Translations under genes and position numbers: made by a program
DNA from: JBGOUP01 sp041477655
Lineage (GTDB): Bacteria; Patescibacteriota; UBA1384; 2-12-FULL-50-11
Length of the DNA: 18,384 bases
Assembly: GCA_041477655.1 (NCBI GenBank)
Contig: JBGOUP010000017.1
Coordinates: forward strand, 1-18,384
Reading direction: 5' to 3'
Shown here: positions 12,270 to 18,384 of the stretch, one piece after another
Layout of the letters: each line of letters starts with the position of its first letter
How positions within the stretch are numbered: the stretch's first letter is position 1
Notes under the pieces: generated by a model
Databases searched by the model: none
What the model saw: only the letters and a program-made list of their open reading frames with translations
What the model was told of the DNA's origin: nothing

Positions 12270-13100
12270 CTAGCGACGAAGTGACTTTAGGACTTCGATA
12301 TTTTTTTTGTCCGGGCCGTGATTATCAAAGCCAGGGACTTCCAGATAGCCGGCCGTTTTTTGCCAGCGTGAATCGTTAAGTAGCCATTTGAATATGTCGG
12401 TGCCAATTTTACCAGCACCAATGTTTTCGTGGCGGTCGCGCTTGGCGCCAAGATCAAATTTAGAGTCGTTCAAGTGCCAGCAGAAAACATTTTCTAGGCC
12501 AATTTGCCTATCAACGTCTTTAATATAGGTTTCATAGCCGTCTTTGGTACCGATATTATAGCCAGCTGCAAAGGCATGACAGGTGTCTAAACAGACCCCA
12601 ACCCGATCTTTGTGCTTTGAAACCTCGAGTAAAAAGGCTAAGTCTCCTAATTTCCCGCCCATAGTTCCGCCGGCCGAGTTTTCGTAGATTAGTTTGGCTT
12701 CTCTAGGAGTTTCGGCCAGGATGTAATTAATGGTTTGCTCGATCTGTTTTTTAGCTATAATTTCGCCGCCGGAATATGAGCCAGGATGAAATATTGTGCC
12801 AACAACGCCAATTTTAGGTGCTAATTTCAGAGTTTCAATTAAAGCAGTCTTTGTTTTTTCCAAGTTTTCAGCAGATGCCCCGGCCAAATTGGTTAAATAT
12901 ATGCCATGAAAAACAACTTGCTTAAAATCTTTAGGCCACTCATTTTTAAACCAAGCGCAATCTTCATCCGACCAACCGCGTATTTTCCACTGCAAGGGTG
13001 CCGAAGGAAAAATCTGCAGAGCTTCAGCGCTAATCTCCTTACCTTTGTTGATAGCCGTTTTCAGTCCGCCAGCCGTTGGCACATGGGCCCCGATAATCAT
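12270..13100 (-). CDS. nfo: Endonuclease IV (AP endonuclease)
   Basis: Endonuclease IV incises DNA 5' of abasic sites and removes 3' blocking groups in base excision repair, using three zinc ions in a TIM barrel. The 276-residue product matches the family in length and has every ligand motif: VFHGIYLTNLA (His), FHPGSY (His), IYENSAGGTMG (Glu), CLDTCHAFAAGY (Asp, His), CWHLNDSKFDLGAKRDRHENIG (His, Asp, His) and GYLEVPG (Glu). The start MIIGAHVPTAGG is the typical N-terminus. No Shine-Dalgarno precedes it. It follows sod on the same strand after 46 bases containing a 14-bp palindrome (AACAAGCGCTTGTT), so the two may form an oxidative-damage unit. Confidence 0.97.
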   Translation of the reverse strand: MIIGAHVPTAGGLKTAINKGKEISAEALQIFPSAPLQWKIRGWSDEDCAWFKNEWPKDFKQVVFHGIYLTNLAGASAENLEKTKTALIETLKLAPKIGVVGTIFHPGSYSGGEIIAKKQIEQTINYILAETPREAKLIYENSAGGTMGGKLGDLAFLLEVSKHKDRVGVCLDTCHAFAAGYNIGTKDGYETYIKDVDRQIGLENVFCWHLNDSKFDLGAKRDRHENIGAGKIGTDIFKWLLNDSRWQKTAGYLEVPGFDNHGPDKKNIEVLKSLRR

Positions 13101-13146
13101 TAGAGGATTCCAGATTCAGAACAAGCGCTTGTTTTATACAAAATGA

Positions 13147-13773
13147 TCATTTACTTTCAATGGTCTGGAAGTGCTTCTCAACTTTAGCCCAATCGAGGTT
13201 CTTAAAGAAAACATCGATGTAATCTGCCCGTTTGGTCTGAAAATCAAGGTAGTAGGCGTGCTCATAGACGTCTAGAGCTACAAGGGGTGTGGCGTTCCAA
13301 ACCGGAAAAGTGTTTTGGGCATCACCGATATAGTTAAATAATTTGGCAAATTTCCAGTCGTAAGCCAACCAAGCCCAGCCCCGAGCGGCCATGCCGGTGG
13401 CTTTCATATCTTCTTGCCAATTATCAAATGAGCCAAAGTCGTGCTCGATCATTTCCAGTAGCTTTCCTGATGGCTGACCGCCTCTCGACTCCTCGACTCC
13501 GCTCGGACTAAACTCCACTCGAGGCAAGCCAAGGATATCGAAATAGAGCTCGTGATTCTTAATCCCGCCAATGGCGAAAGTTAGATCAACTTTCAGGCTT
13601 CGCCAATCGCTAAATATTTGATTGGCGCTAGCCTTATCGGCCGTGGCCAACTTTTCCGTAACCTCGTTGTATTTTTTAACATAACCCTCATAGAGCTTAT
13701 AGTGTTCCGTCATCGTTTGTTCGCTTATACCACCCAGAGCCTTGATTGACTCAAACTTTTTAGCTTCGTACAT
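13147..13773 (-). CDS. sod: Superoxide dismutase, Fe/Mn family
   Basis: SOD converts superoxide into oxygen and hydrogen peroxide. The 208-residue protein has the four metal ligands of the family: His in MTEHYKLYEGYVKKYN, His in KNHELYF, and Asp plus His in ALDVYEHAYYLDF (DVWEH is usual; here the Trp is Tyr). The conserved GWAWLAYD segment is also present. I set the start at 13773 because GGAGG lies 4 bases upstream; the longer frame to 13866 would read through the divergent promoter. A ~15-residue stretch (LPRVEFSPSGVEESR, encoded by 13527-13483) separates NHELYFDILG from GGQPSGKL, longer than the usual linker, and looks like an inserted repeat. Iron versus manganese cannot be decided by eye. 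No signal peptide, so cytoplasmic. Confidence 0.96.
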   Translation of the reverse strand: MYEAKKFESIKALGGISEQTMTEHYKLYEGYVKKYNEVTEKLATADKASANQIFSDWRSLKVDLTFAIGGIKNHELYFDILGLPRVEFSPSGVEESRGGQPSGKLLEMIEHDFGSFDNWQEDMKATGMAARGWAWLAYDWKFAKLFNYIGDAQNTFPVWNATPLVALDVYEHAYYLDFQTKRADYIDVFFKNLDWAKVEKHFQTIESK

Positions 13774-13788
13774 TAATCCTCCTTCTTC

Positions 13789-13817
13789 TTGACATTTTAC
13801 TCGTTGTATGCTAGTAT
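13789..13817 (+). promoter_or_regulatory. Promoter of the 52-residue membrane protein gene
   Basis: TTGACA (13789-13794), 17-base spacer, TAGTAT (13812-13817). It lies between the divergent sod start and the small gene. RNA would start near 13824, leaving a leader of about 30 bases with GGAG at 13841. Confidence 0.7.
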
Positions 13818-13855
13818 GCGCTAGTTCGCAACTTTCAGAAGGAGACAAGTTTGAG

Positions 13856-14014
13856 ATGAACCACATCTTTTTACCTTTTTCCCAGCCGTTTCGGAGTCAA
13901 TCTGACTGTGACGCCTTAGTTCGCGGGATGAATAAACTTTATCTCGTAACAATGGCTGTCGTAGCCACGATGTCCCTAGTAATTGTCCTTTGTTCAATCA
14001 ATGCGCCTCGGTAA
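13856..14014 (+). CDS. Small single-pass membrane protein, function unknown
   Basis: A 52-residue protein. Residues about 1-27 are polar with two phenylalanine-rich patches (MNHIFLPFSQPF), followed by one hydrophobic helix (LYLVTMAVVATMSLVIVLCSI, split as LYLVTMAVVA and TMSLVIVLCSI) and a very short tail (NAPR). AAGGAG lies 11 bases before the ATG, rather far but clear. A TTGACA-N17-TAGTAT promoter precedes it and a strong intrinsic terminator overlaps its stop, so this is a complete transcription unit of about 210 bases. No family is recognised. A role in envelope stress alongside the divergent sod is only a guess. Confidence 0.65.
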   Translation: MNHIFLPFSQPFRSQSDCDALVRGMNKLYLVTMAVVATMSLVIVLCSINAPR

Positions 14015-14036
14015 TCACCGAGGCGCTCGGCTTTTT
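14003..14036 (+). terminator. Intrinsic terminator containing the stop codon of the 52-residue gene
   Basis: Perfect 9-bp stem GCGCCTCGG / CCGAGGCGC with loop TAATCA, followed after TCGGC by T5. The stop codon TAA is in the loop. Confidence 0.88.
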
Positions 14037-14125
14037 ATATACCATACAATGTTTATAATCAGGTGTTCAACGGTTGCTGTATCACATAAAAGTGATAACG
14101 AAAGTGTAGGAAACCTATATGATCA

Positions 14126-15253
14126 TCAACCAACGACGTAGTTGAAAATGTCAACAATTTTCTGGCAATCTGATTTAGTTGTTGACCGACCAAGTGATAT
14201 TCTAATGGTTGAGTTTATTTGCTCCGAAGTTAGGCCGACGGATTGCAGAACATGAGAATCCGTTGCCGTTTTTGAGCTGCAGGCTGAACCGGAAGATATC
14301 GCCAGACCAAAGTTATTTAATTTCTCCACAAGATTCCCCTCGACACCATTAATAATAACTGATAGATGATTAGGCAGTCGTGGTGAATCAGCTACATTGA
14401 TTGATATGTTTTTTAGCTTTGGCAACTCAATTTGGAGCCAATTGCGTAGTTTTTCGATTTGTTTAGCCTTTTTCCGCCCAGTTCCTACTGAAATTACCAG
14501 TGCTTTTGCTAGACCAACAATTCCTGGGACGTTTTCTGTCCCAGACCGAAGTGAATTTTGCTGACCGCCGCCAAAAATAATCGGAAAAATATCAACACTC
14601 TTTCTTACAACTAAACAACCAACGCCTTTTGGTCCGTAAAGTTTACTGCCATTAAAAGTTAAGAGATCAACACCCAGTTTATTAACATTCACGTCCATAT
14701 AGGCCACGGCTTGGCAAGCGTCAGTATGAAAATAGACATTATGTTTTTTGGCGATCTTAGTCAGCACAGAAATGTCTTGAATAACCCCTATTTCCGAGTT
14801 GGCCAGGTGAATTGAAATCAAAGTCGTATCAGGACTGATCGCAGATTCTAAATCATCGGATTTAACCAAACCATCTCTGCCAACAGGAAGATAAGTAACT
14901 TCAAACCCATCTTTTTCTAGTGATTTACAGGCGTTCAAAATACTTGGATGTTCAATGGCCGATACAATAATATGCTGGCCTTTTTGTTTGTTGGCTCGAG
15001 CAACACCCAGAATAGCTAAATTATTACTTTCAGTGCCGCCACTAGTAAAAACCAGTTCATTTGGTTCACAACCAATGCACTGGGCAATAGTTTTTTTGAC
15101 GCTCTCGATCGCTTGACTAGTGGCTTGGCCGAACGAGTGAACGCTGGAAGGATTGCCGAATTTTTCCGTAAAGTACGGCTTCATTGCCGCAATTACCCTT
15201 GGATCGGTTGGGGTGGCGGCGGCAAAATCGGCATAAATACTATCACTAGTCAT
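14126..15253 (-). CDS. Cysteine desulfurase (NifS/IscS family)
   Basis: A PLP enzyme that takes sulfur from cysteine for Fe-S cluster or thio-tRNA synthesis. The 375-residue protein shows YADFAAATPTDPRVIAAM at the N-terminus, TSGGTESNNLAILG, the aromatic-stacking His in SAIEHPSIL, HTDACQA, the PLP lysine in FNGSKLYGPKG near residue 200 and the catalytic-cysteine loop SSGSACSS near residue 320. The short loop form without a long insertion leaves open IscS- or NifS-like use. I chose ATG 15253 (MTSDSIYADF): it lies exactly 7 bases after a TAAAAT box with CTGACA 17 bases further up, whereas longer starts (15262, 15325) would overlap that promoter. No scaffold gene (IscU/SufU) is adjacent. It is divergent from a structured RNA. 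Confidence 0.95.
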   Translation of the reverse strand: MTSDSIYADFAAATPTDPRVIAAMKPYFTEKFGNPSSVHSFGQATSQAIESVKKTIAQCIGCEPNELVFTSGGTESNNLAILGVARANKQKGQHIIVSAIEHPSILNACKSLEKDGFEVTYLPVGRDGLVKSDDLESAISPDTTLISIHLANSEIGVIQDISVLTKIAKKHNVYFHTDACQAVAYMDVNVNKLGVDLLTFNGSKLYGPKGVGCLVVRKSVDIFPIIFGGGQQNSLRSGTENVPGIVGLAKALVISVGTGRKKAKQIEKLRNWLQIELPKLKNISINVADSPRLPNHLSVIINGVEGNLVEKLNNFGLAISSGSACSSKTATDSHVLQSVGLTSEQINSTIRISLGRSTTKSDCQKIVDIFNYVVG

Positions 15254-15260
15254 GGTCACC

Positions 15261-15289
15261 ATTTTAACGGAAATAACCTGAAATGTCAG
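15261..15289 (-). promoter_or_regulatory. Leaderless promoter of the cysteine desulfurase gene
   Basis: Minus strand CTGACA (15289-15284), 17-base spacer, TAAAAT (15266-15261), 7 bases, ATG at 15253. Same -35 and spacing as the uvrC promoter. It decides the start codon. Confidence 0.75.
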
Positions 15290-15311
15290 CCAAAAAACTT
15301 GCCGAAAAGTG

Positions 15312-15340
15312 TTGACAGTGTGCACGAAAAATGATAATCT
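15312..15340 (+). promoter_or_regulatory. Promoter of the structured RNA, extended -10
   Basis: TTGACA (15312-15317), 17-base spacer ending in TGA, TAATCT (15335-15340), giving the extended -10 TGnTANNNT. Its -35 lies 22 bases from that of the divergent desulfurase promoter. Confidence 0.7.
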
Positions 15341-15346
15341 TTCTTT

Positions 15347-15616
15347 AACACTGTGAAAAAGAGGTGAGTGTCATAAAGATGACAAACGGCCCGAATAGGG
15401 TCACCGCAACAGGAAACCACTTAACAAATCGTACCGCGGCCTGAACAGCCACGTCAGCAAGGCTTCTGTGGAGGTGCTCCGATGTGGTGACTAATTCCTG
15501 CGGCCTAAAGCCGTAGGCGTCTACACCGGTACTAATTTGGTCGAACTCCGGAGGACGTAAAACCGCCTCTCACAATTTTTTTGCATTTCCAGCCCCAGGC
15601 ACACCGCTTGGGGCTG
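15347..15616 (+). ncRNA. Structured non-coding RNA of unknown family, about 270 nt
   Basis: This 370-base gap between genes has its own promoter and ends in a 10-bp hairpin, and no reading frame of note lies in it. Helices that can be drawn by eye: AGAGG (15360-15364) with CCTCT (15566-15570) closing the domain; TGTCAT-AAAG-ATGACA (15369-15384); CCAC...AGC-AAG-GCT...GTGG (15449-15471); CCTGCGGC-CTAAA-GCCGTAGG (15497-15517, 8 bp with one G-U). Unpaired A-rich stretches (AACAGGAAACCACTTAACAAA) lie between; this is typical of a complex RNA fold. It lacks the landmark sequences of RNase P RNA, SRP RNA, tmRNA and 6S RNA that I know. A broadly conserved RNA such as the raiA motif is possible but I cannot confirm it. 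Confidence 0.6.
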
Positions 15617-15620
15617 TCTT
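15591..15620 (+). terminator. Terminator of the structured RNA
   Basis: AGCCCCA pairs with TGGGGCT and GGC with GCT (10 bp, one G-U), loop ACACC, followed by GTCTTTGT. A T7 run at 15576-15582 precedes it. It faces the end of the convergent MBL gene. Confidence 0.7.
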
Positions 15621-15625
15621 TGTAT

Positions 15626-16324
15626 CTAAAAACTATCAATCGACAACACTGCTACTTTAATTATATCTTTGAGTAAATTCTGGAAGCGATTGGCATCGGC
15701 GGTACTGCCCAGCAGTTTGCCAAAATGCATCGGTATAACTAATTTTGGTTCAATGAGTTCGGCGGCTTTGATTGCTTCTTCCAGGGTCATAACAAATGTT
15801 CCCGAGATTGGCAGAAAAGCAACGTCGATCTTTTTCAATTCTTCCATTTCCGGAATTTGGTCGGTATCGCCAGCGTGATACCAGCGAGTTTTGCCACTTT
15901 TACCTTCCGGCAAGTCAACTTCAACTATAAAACCAACCCCTCCTAACGTTTTGGGGTGAAAAACTTCATTAGGTGTTCGGAATTTATCAATGTTGTAGGC
16001 GGGAATGGTCCAGTAGGTTAGAATTTTTAGCGGGTGTTTCTCCCGGTCATCAACAAACTCCACATTGGCTCCAAATTCTTCAAGCTCGGTAGCACAGTGA
16101 CGGGGAGCGATAATTTTAGTCGTCGATTTCATTAAGACTCGAATTGAAGAGGGATCGCAGTGGTCAAAATGGTGATGACTGATAAAGATGTAATCAACTG
16201 GATCGCCAACTTTGACGTCAAATGGATCAAAGATAAAGCTCAATTTGGGTCTTTCGTAATCTACCCGAAAACCGTCATGACCTAAAGCTGTAATAGTAGC
16301 CTCTTCAAAATTTGTGGAAATCAT
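15626..16324 (-). CDS. MBL-fold metal-dependent hydrolase (UlaG/UPF0173-like)
   Basis: A 232-residue metallo-beta-lactamase-fold protein. The signature HHHFDHCD (HxHxDH) is near residues 50-57, AGDTDQ provides the bridging Asp, and PMHFG near residue 200 gives the last His. The N-terminus (ATITALGHDGFRVDY ... IFDPF) is the G-H-x-G/S-F pattern of the UlaG/UPF0173 group, members of which act on small phosphorylated or lactone substrates, or have unknown targets. No signal peptide. The substrate cannot be inferred. It lies downstream of gap on the same strand, separated by a 100-bp inverted-repeat element. There is no Shine-Dalgarno before ATG 16324, only an A-rich run. Confidence 0.88.
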   Translation of the reverse strand: MISTNFEEATITALGHDGFRVDYERPKLSFIFDPFDVKVGDPVDYIFISHHHFDHCDPSSIRVLMKSTTKIIAPRHCATELEEFGANVEFVDDREKHPLKILTYWTIPAYNIDKFRTPNEVFHPKTLGGVGFIVEVDLPEGKSGKTRWYHAGDTDQIPEMEELKKIDVAFLPISGTFVMTLEEAIKAAELIEPKLVIPMHFGKLLGSTADANRFQNLLKDIIKVAVLSIDSF

Positions 16325-16337
16325 TTTTTTAGTTAAT

Positions 16338-16437
16338 CGGACGAATTATCAGTTCGCTTAGCCGCATCGCGGCTGATTTAAGGTAACGGCTATTGTTGAC
16401 AGCCGTCTCGCTAAGCCGCTCACTAATAATTCGTCCG
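16338..16437. repeat. 100-bp inverted-repeat (MITE-like) element between gap and the MBL gene
   Basis: Terminal arms CGGACGAATTATCAGT and, inverted, CGGACGAATTATTAGT (15 of 16 identical). Inside are GCTTAGC / GCTAAGC, and hairpins AGCCGC-ATC-GCGGCT and ACGGCT...AGCCGT, so a multibranched RNA or cruciform is possible. The element ends 1 base before the gap stop codon. No target-site duplication is evident. Confidence 0.7.
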
Positions 16438-16438
16438 T

Positions 16439-17437
16439 TCATGTTGCAATTAAAATAGCCATTTCGACTAATCGGTTAGAGTAACCAAATTCGTTATCGT
16501 ACCAAGCAATAACTTTCAATAAATCACCATCAATTACTTGGGTCAGATTCAAATCAATAATGGCCGAGGCTGGATTGCCGATAAAATCCGACGACACCAG
16601 CTCTTGATCGGTCACCTCCAATATTCCTCGATAGCGGGGCTGTTGGGCCGCATCTTTGAAAGTTTCATTTACTTCTTCAACCGACGTTGGTCGTTTAAGT
16701 AGGATTGTAAAATCGGACAATGACACGACTGGCGTTGGCACGCGGATGGACAAGCCATCAAATATGCCTTTCAACTCGGGAATAACTTCGGTGGTAGCGA
16801 TAGCGGCGCCGGTGGTAGTTGGCACAATATTTTCGGCGGCGGCTCGGGCTCTTCGTAGATCTTTGTGCGGGCCATCCTGCAAGTTTTGATCAGCCGTGTA
16901 GGAATGGATGGTTGTCATCATGGCTTTTTTAATGCCGAATTGATGTTGGATAATAGCCGCAACCGGGGTGATGCAGTTAGTTGTGCATGAGGCGTTGTTA
17001 ATTATTTTTTGATCGGCGGCGTCTTCGTTGACACCAATAACGTGGGTCGGTGCTCCACCCCCCTTAGCCGGAGCCGAGATTATTACTTTTTTGGCGCCAG
17101 CTTTAAGATGGGCACCAGCTGATTCGCCATCGGTGAAATGACCGGTACATTCAAGCACAACGTCAACCTCGAGTTCGTCCCATGGTAGCTTAGTCGGGTC
17201 TTTTTCGGCAAATGCGGGAATTTCTTGACCGCTTATGCTCAAATGGGTTTCGTCGTGACTAACCGTTTTACTAAACGTGCCATAATTGGAGTCGTATTTA
17301 AGTAGATGAGCTAAGGTTTTGGTGTCGGTCAGATCATTTATAGCTACTAATTTGGCCTTATCGGCAAATTTTTCAGTGAGTATTCGGGCTGACGTCCGGC
17401 CAATCCGACCAAAACCGTTGATGGCAACGTTAATCAT
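16439..17437 (-). CDS. gap: Glyceraldehyde-3-phosphate dehydrogenase, type I
   Basis: GAPDH oxidises glyceraldehyde-3-phosphate to 1,3-bisphosphoglycerate with NAD(P) and phosphate in glycolysis. The 332-residue product has the Rossmann motif INGFGRIGR at the N-terminus, SAPAKGGGAPTHVIGVN, the catalytic cysteine in NNASCTTNCITP, the His in TTIHSYTADQNLQDGPHKDLRRARAAAENIVPTTTGAA (split: HSYTADQ, then GPHKDLRRARAA, then NIVPTTTGAA) and the C-terminal WYDNEFGYSNR. The length is normal. AAGGAGG lies 6 bases before ATG 17437, within the last codons of fba, and the ATG overlaps the fba stop (ATGA), so translation is coupled. Cofactor preference is not certain from sequence. Confidence 0.98.
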   Translation of the reverse strand: MINVAINGFGRIGRTSARILTEKFADKAKLVAINDLTDTKTLAHLLKYDSNYGTFSKTVSHDETHLSISGQEIPAFAEKDPTKLPWDELEVDVVLECTGHFTDGESAGAHLKAGAKKVIISAPAKGGGAPTHVIGVNEDAADQKIINNASCTTNCITPVAAIIQHQFGIKKAMMTTIHSYTADQNLQDGPHKDLRRARAAAENIVPTTTGAAIATTEVIPELKGIFDGLSIRVPTPVVSLSDFTILLKRPTSVEEVNETFKDAAQQPRYRGILEVTDQELVSSDFIGNPASAIIDLNLTQVIDGDLLKVIAWYDNEFGYSNRLVEMAILIAT

Positions 17438-18285
17438 GAATTTCCTCCTTTACCATTACTACCGAACAAACGGATTTTATCAAGAACAACTTCCCTAACC
17501 TCCTCTTTGGAAGGTTTAAGATCGTCACGGGGATCGTACAAATCTGGATCTTTGAGGGTCTGGCGAAGTTGTTTGGTGAAAGCTAGACGCAGGTCGGTAT
17601 CGATATTAATTTTACAAATGCCTCGGCTGATAACTTCGCGAGTGACGTCTTCCGGAGTTGAGGAGGCGCCATGCAAAACCAGCGGTACGGTCACAACTTT
17701 ATTGATTTCACTTAATAATTCCAAATCGAGATGTTCGTTAGGCAAAGGCTTACCGTGACTTGAACCGATAGACACGGCAAAACAGTCACAAAGAGTTTGT
17801 TCGATAAATTGTTGGGCACGCTTAGGGTCAGTAAAATGACTCTTGTCACCCTCGACATAGTCTTCCCGTCCGCCGATCTGGTCTTCCTCGACCTCAACTG
17901 TTGCTCCGAGTTTATGAGCTTTAATGACAAAATCTTTAACAAAAGATATCCGCTCATCTTTATTCATTTTAGAAACATCAAGCATAACCGAACTAAAACC
18001 AAGTTTAAGAGCTTGCTCGACCAAGGGAAAATTGCGGCCGTGATCAAAATGGATGGCAATTGGCATAGGGCTTCGGTCGGCCAATGTCTTACTGATAGCA
18101 AATGCGACGTCCAAACCCATGTAATCAATGGTTTTTTCGCTGATCTGTAAAATGGCCGGGGATTTTCCCTCTTCGGCCGCTTCGACAATGGCCAAGGCTG
18201 TCTCTAAACTGGTGATGTTAAAGCCGCCAACGGCATAGCGATGTTCGTCCGCTCGACGCAAGATATCAGATAAATTAACTAACAT
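17434..18285 (-). CDS. fba: Fructose-bisphosphate aldolase, class II
   Basis: A zinc aldolase that splits fructose-1,6-bisphosphate into two triose phosphates, or makes it in gluconeogenesis. The 283-residue protein shows YAVGGFNITSLETALAIVEA, the zinc-binding HFDHG near residue 78, VEVEEDQIGGRED, a further His ligand in GSSHGKP, LVLHGASS with the third His, and the phosphate-binding KINIDTDLR. The length matches the GatY/KbaY/FbaA group; tagatose-bisphosphate activity cannot be excluded, but coupling to gap points to glycolysis. No Shine-Dalgarno or -10 box is seen at the ATG (18285); upstream DNA is a repeat that runs out of the window, so the promoter may lie beyond. Confidence 0.96.
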   Translation of the reverse strand: MLVNLSDILRRADEHRYAVGGFNITSLETALAIVEAAEEGKSPAILQISEKTIDYMGLDVAFAISKTLADRSPMPIAIHFDHGRNFPLVEQALKLGFSSVMLDVSKMNKDERISFVKDFVIKAHKLGATVEVEEDQIGGREDYVEGDKSHFTDPKRAQQFIEQTLCDCFAVSIGSSHGKPLPNEHLDLELLSEINKVVTVPLVLHGASSTPEDVTREVISRGICKINIDTDLRLAFTKQLRQTLKDPDLYDPRDDLKPSKEEVREVVLDKIRLFGSNGKGGNS

Positions 18286-18292
18286 AGTAAAT

Positions 18293-18384
18293 AAATTTTC
18301 AATTTACAATTTCTAATTTTCATTGAATTCTTCATAATCTAGTTTTCAAACACTTGGATCGGGAATTTGATTGAAAATTGAAAA
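18293..18384. repeat. AT-rich inverted repeat (AATTTTCAATTT family), cut by window edge
   Basis: AATTTTCAATTTACAATTTC at the left and ATTTGATTGAAAATTGAAAA at the right are inverted relatives separated by about 50 bases. It looks like a second short palindromic element family, directly upstream of fba. The right end may continue beyond the window. Confidence 0.5.

Noticed and set aside
13774..13866. N-terminal extension of superoxide dismutase
   Set aside because: The frame is open to 13866, but GGAGG immediately before 13773 and the family N-terminus place the start there; the extension overlaps the divergent promoter.
15254..15325. N-terminal extension of the cysteine desulfurase
   Set aside because: The frame is open, but it overlaps the CTGACA-N17-TAAAAT promoter, and the extra residues do not match the family.
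17797..18150. Plus-strand frame of 117 codons
   Set aside because: Lies entirely antisense to fba, which is unambiguous; no start signal.
1..18384. CRISPR array, prophage or IS element
   Set aside because: No regularly spaced direct repeats with unique spacers, and no transposase, integrase or phage structural genes were seen.

Overview
The window reads as a chromosomal segment of a bacterium, probably a member of the Patescibacteria (candidate phyla radiation). That placement is inference. It rests on compact genes, a trimmed UvrC without its C-terminal helix-hairpin-helix region, in-frame insertions inside housekeeping genes, families of short inverted repeats, and many promoters whose -10 box sits only 6-7 bases before the start codon. 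No rRNA, standard tRNA, CRISPR array, transposase or integrase gene was seen. The standard genetic code fits every gene.

Layout. Positions 1-5700 hold a truncated uvrB, an unknown gene overlapping its end, a small convergent HxxxCxxC protein and uvrA. Positions 5700-7400 are an accessory island: a small zinc-ribbon gene, a 90-nt tmRNA-like RNA with no room for a tag reading frame, a hicBA module, and a second toxin-antitoxin pair (RelE/ParE-like toxin). Three copies of one ~45-nt hairpin bracket the modules. Positions 7400-9700 hold three lineage-specific small genes, about 900 bp of non-coding DNA with a repeat element and a well-promoted small RNA candidate, and a second copy of a 40-bp terminator repeat also found inside the end of uvrA. 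Positions 9755-11431 are uvrC. Then, all on the minus strand, come an acidic small protein plus an AHSA1/SRPBCC protein, endonuclease IV (nfo) downstream of Fe/Mn superoxide dismutase, a cysteine desulfurase, an MBL-fold hydrolase, GAPDH and class II fructose-bisphosphate aldolase. Two plus-strand items interrupt this run: a 52-residue membrane protein divergent from sod, and a structured RNA of about 270 nt divergent from the desulfurase.

How the genes work together. UvrA, UvrB and UvrC form the nucleotide excision repair system. Nfo and SOD deal with abasic/oxidative damage and superoxide. The desulfurase supplies sulfur for Fe-S clusters or tRNA thiolation. Fba and Gap catalyse consecutive glycolytic steps and are translationally coupled (ATGA overlap).

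Most notable observations: (1) a miniature tmRNA-like gene keeping the alanine G3-U70 pair, T arm and CCA but lacking the mRNA-like domain, abutting a repeat hairpin next to mRNA-cleaving toxin modules; (2) recurrent leaderless-type promoters; (3) two unassigned structured RNAs; (4) apparent in-frame insertions in UvrB, UvrC and SOD; (5) a dispersed terminator that encodes the C-terminal tail of UvrA.
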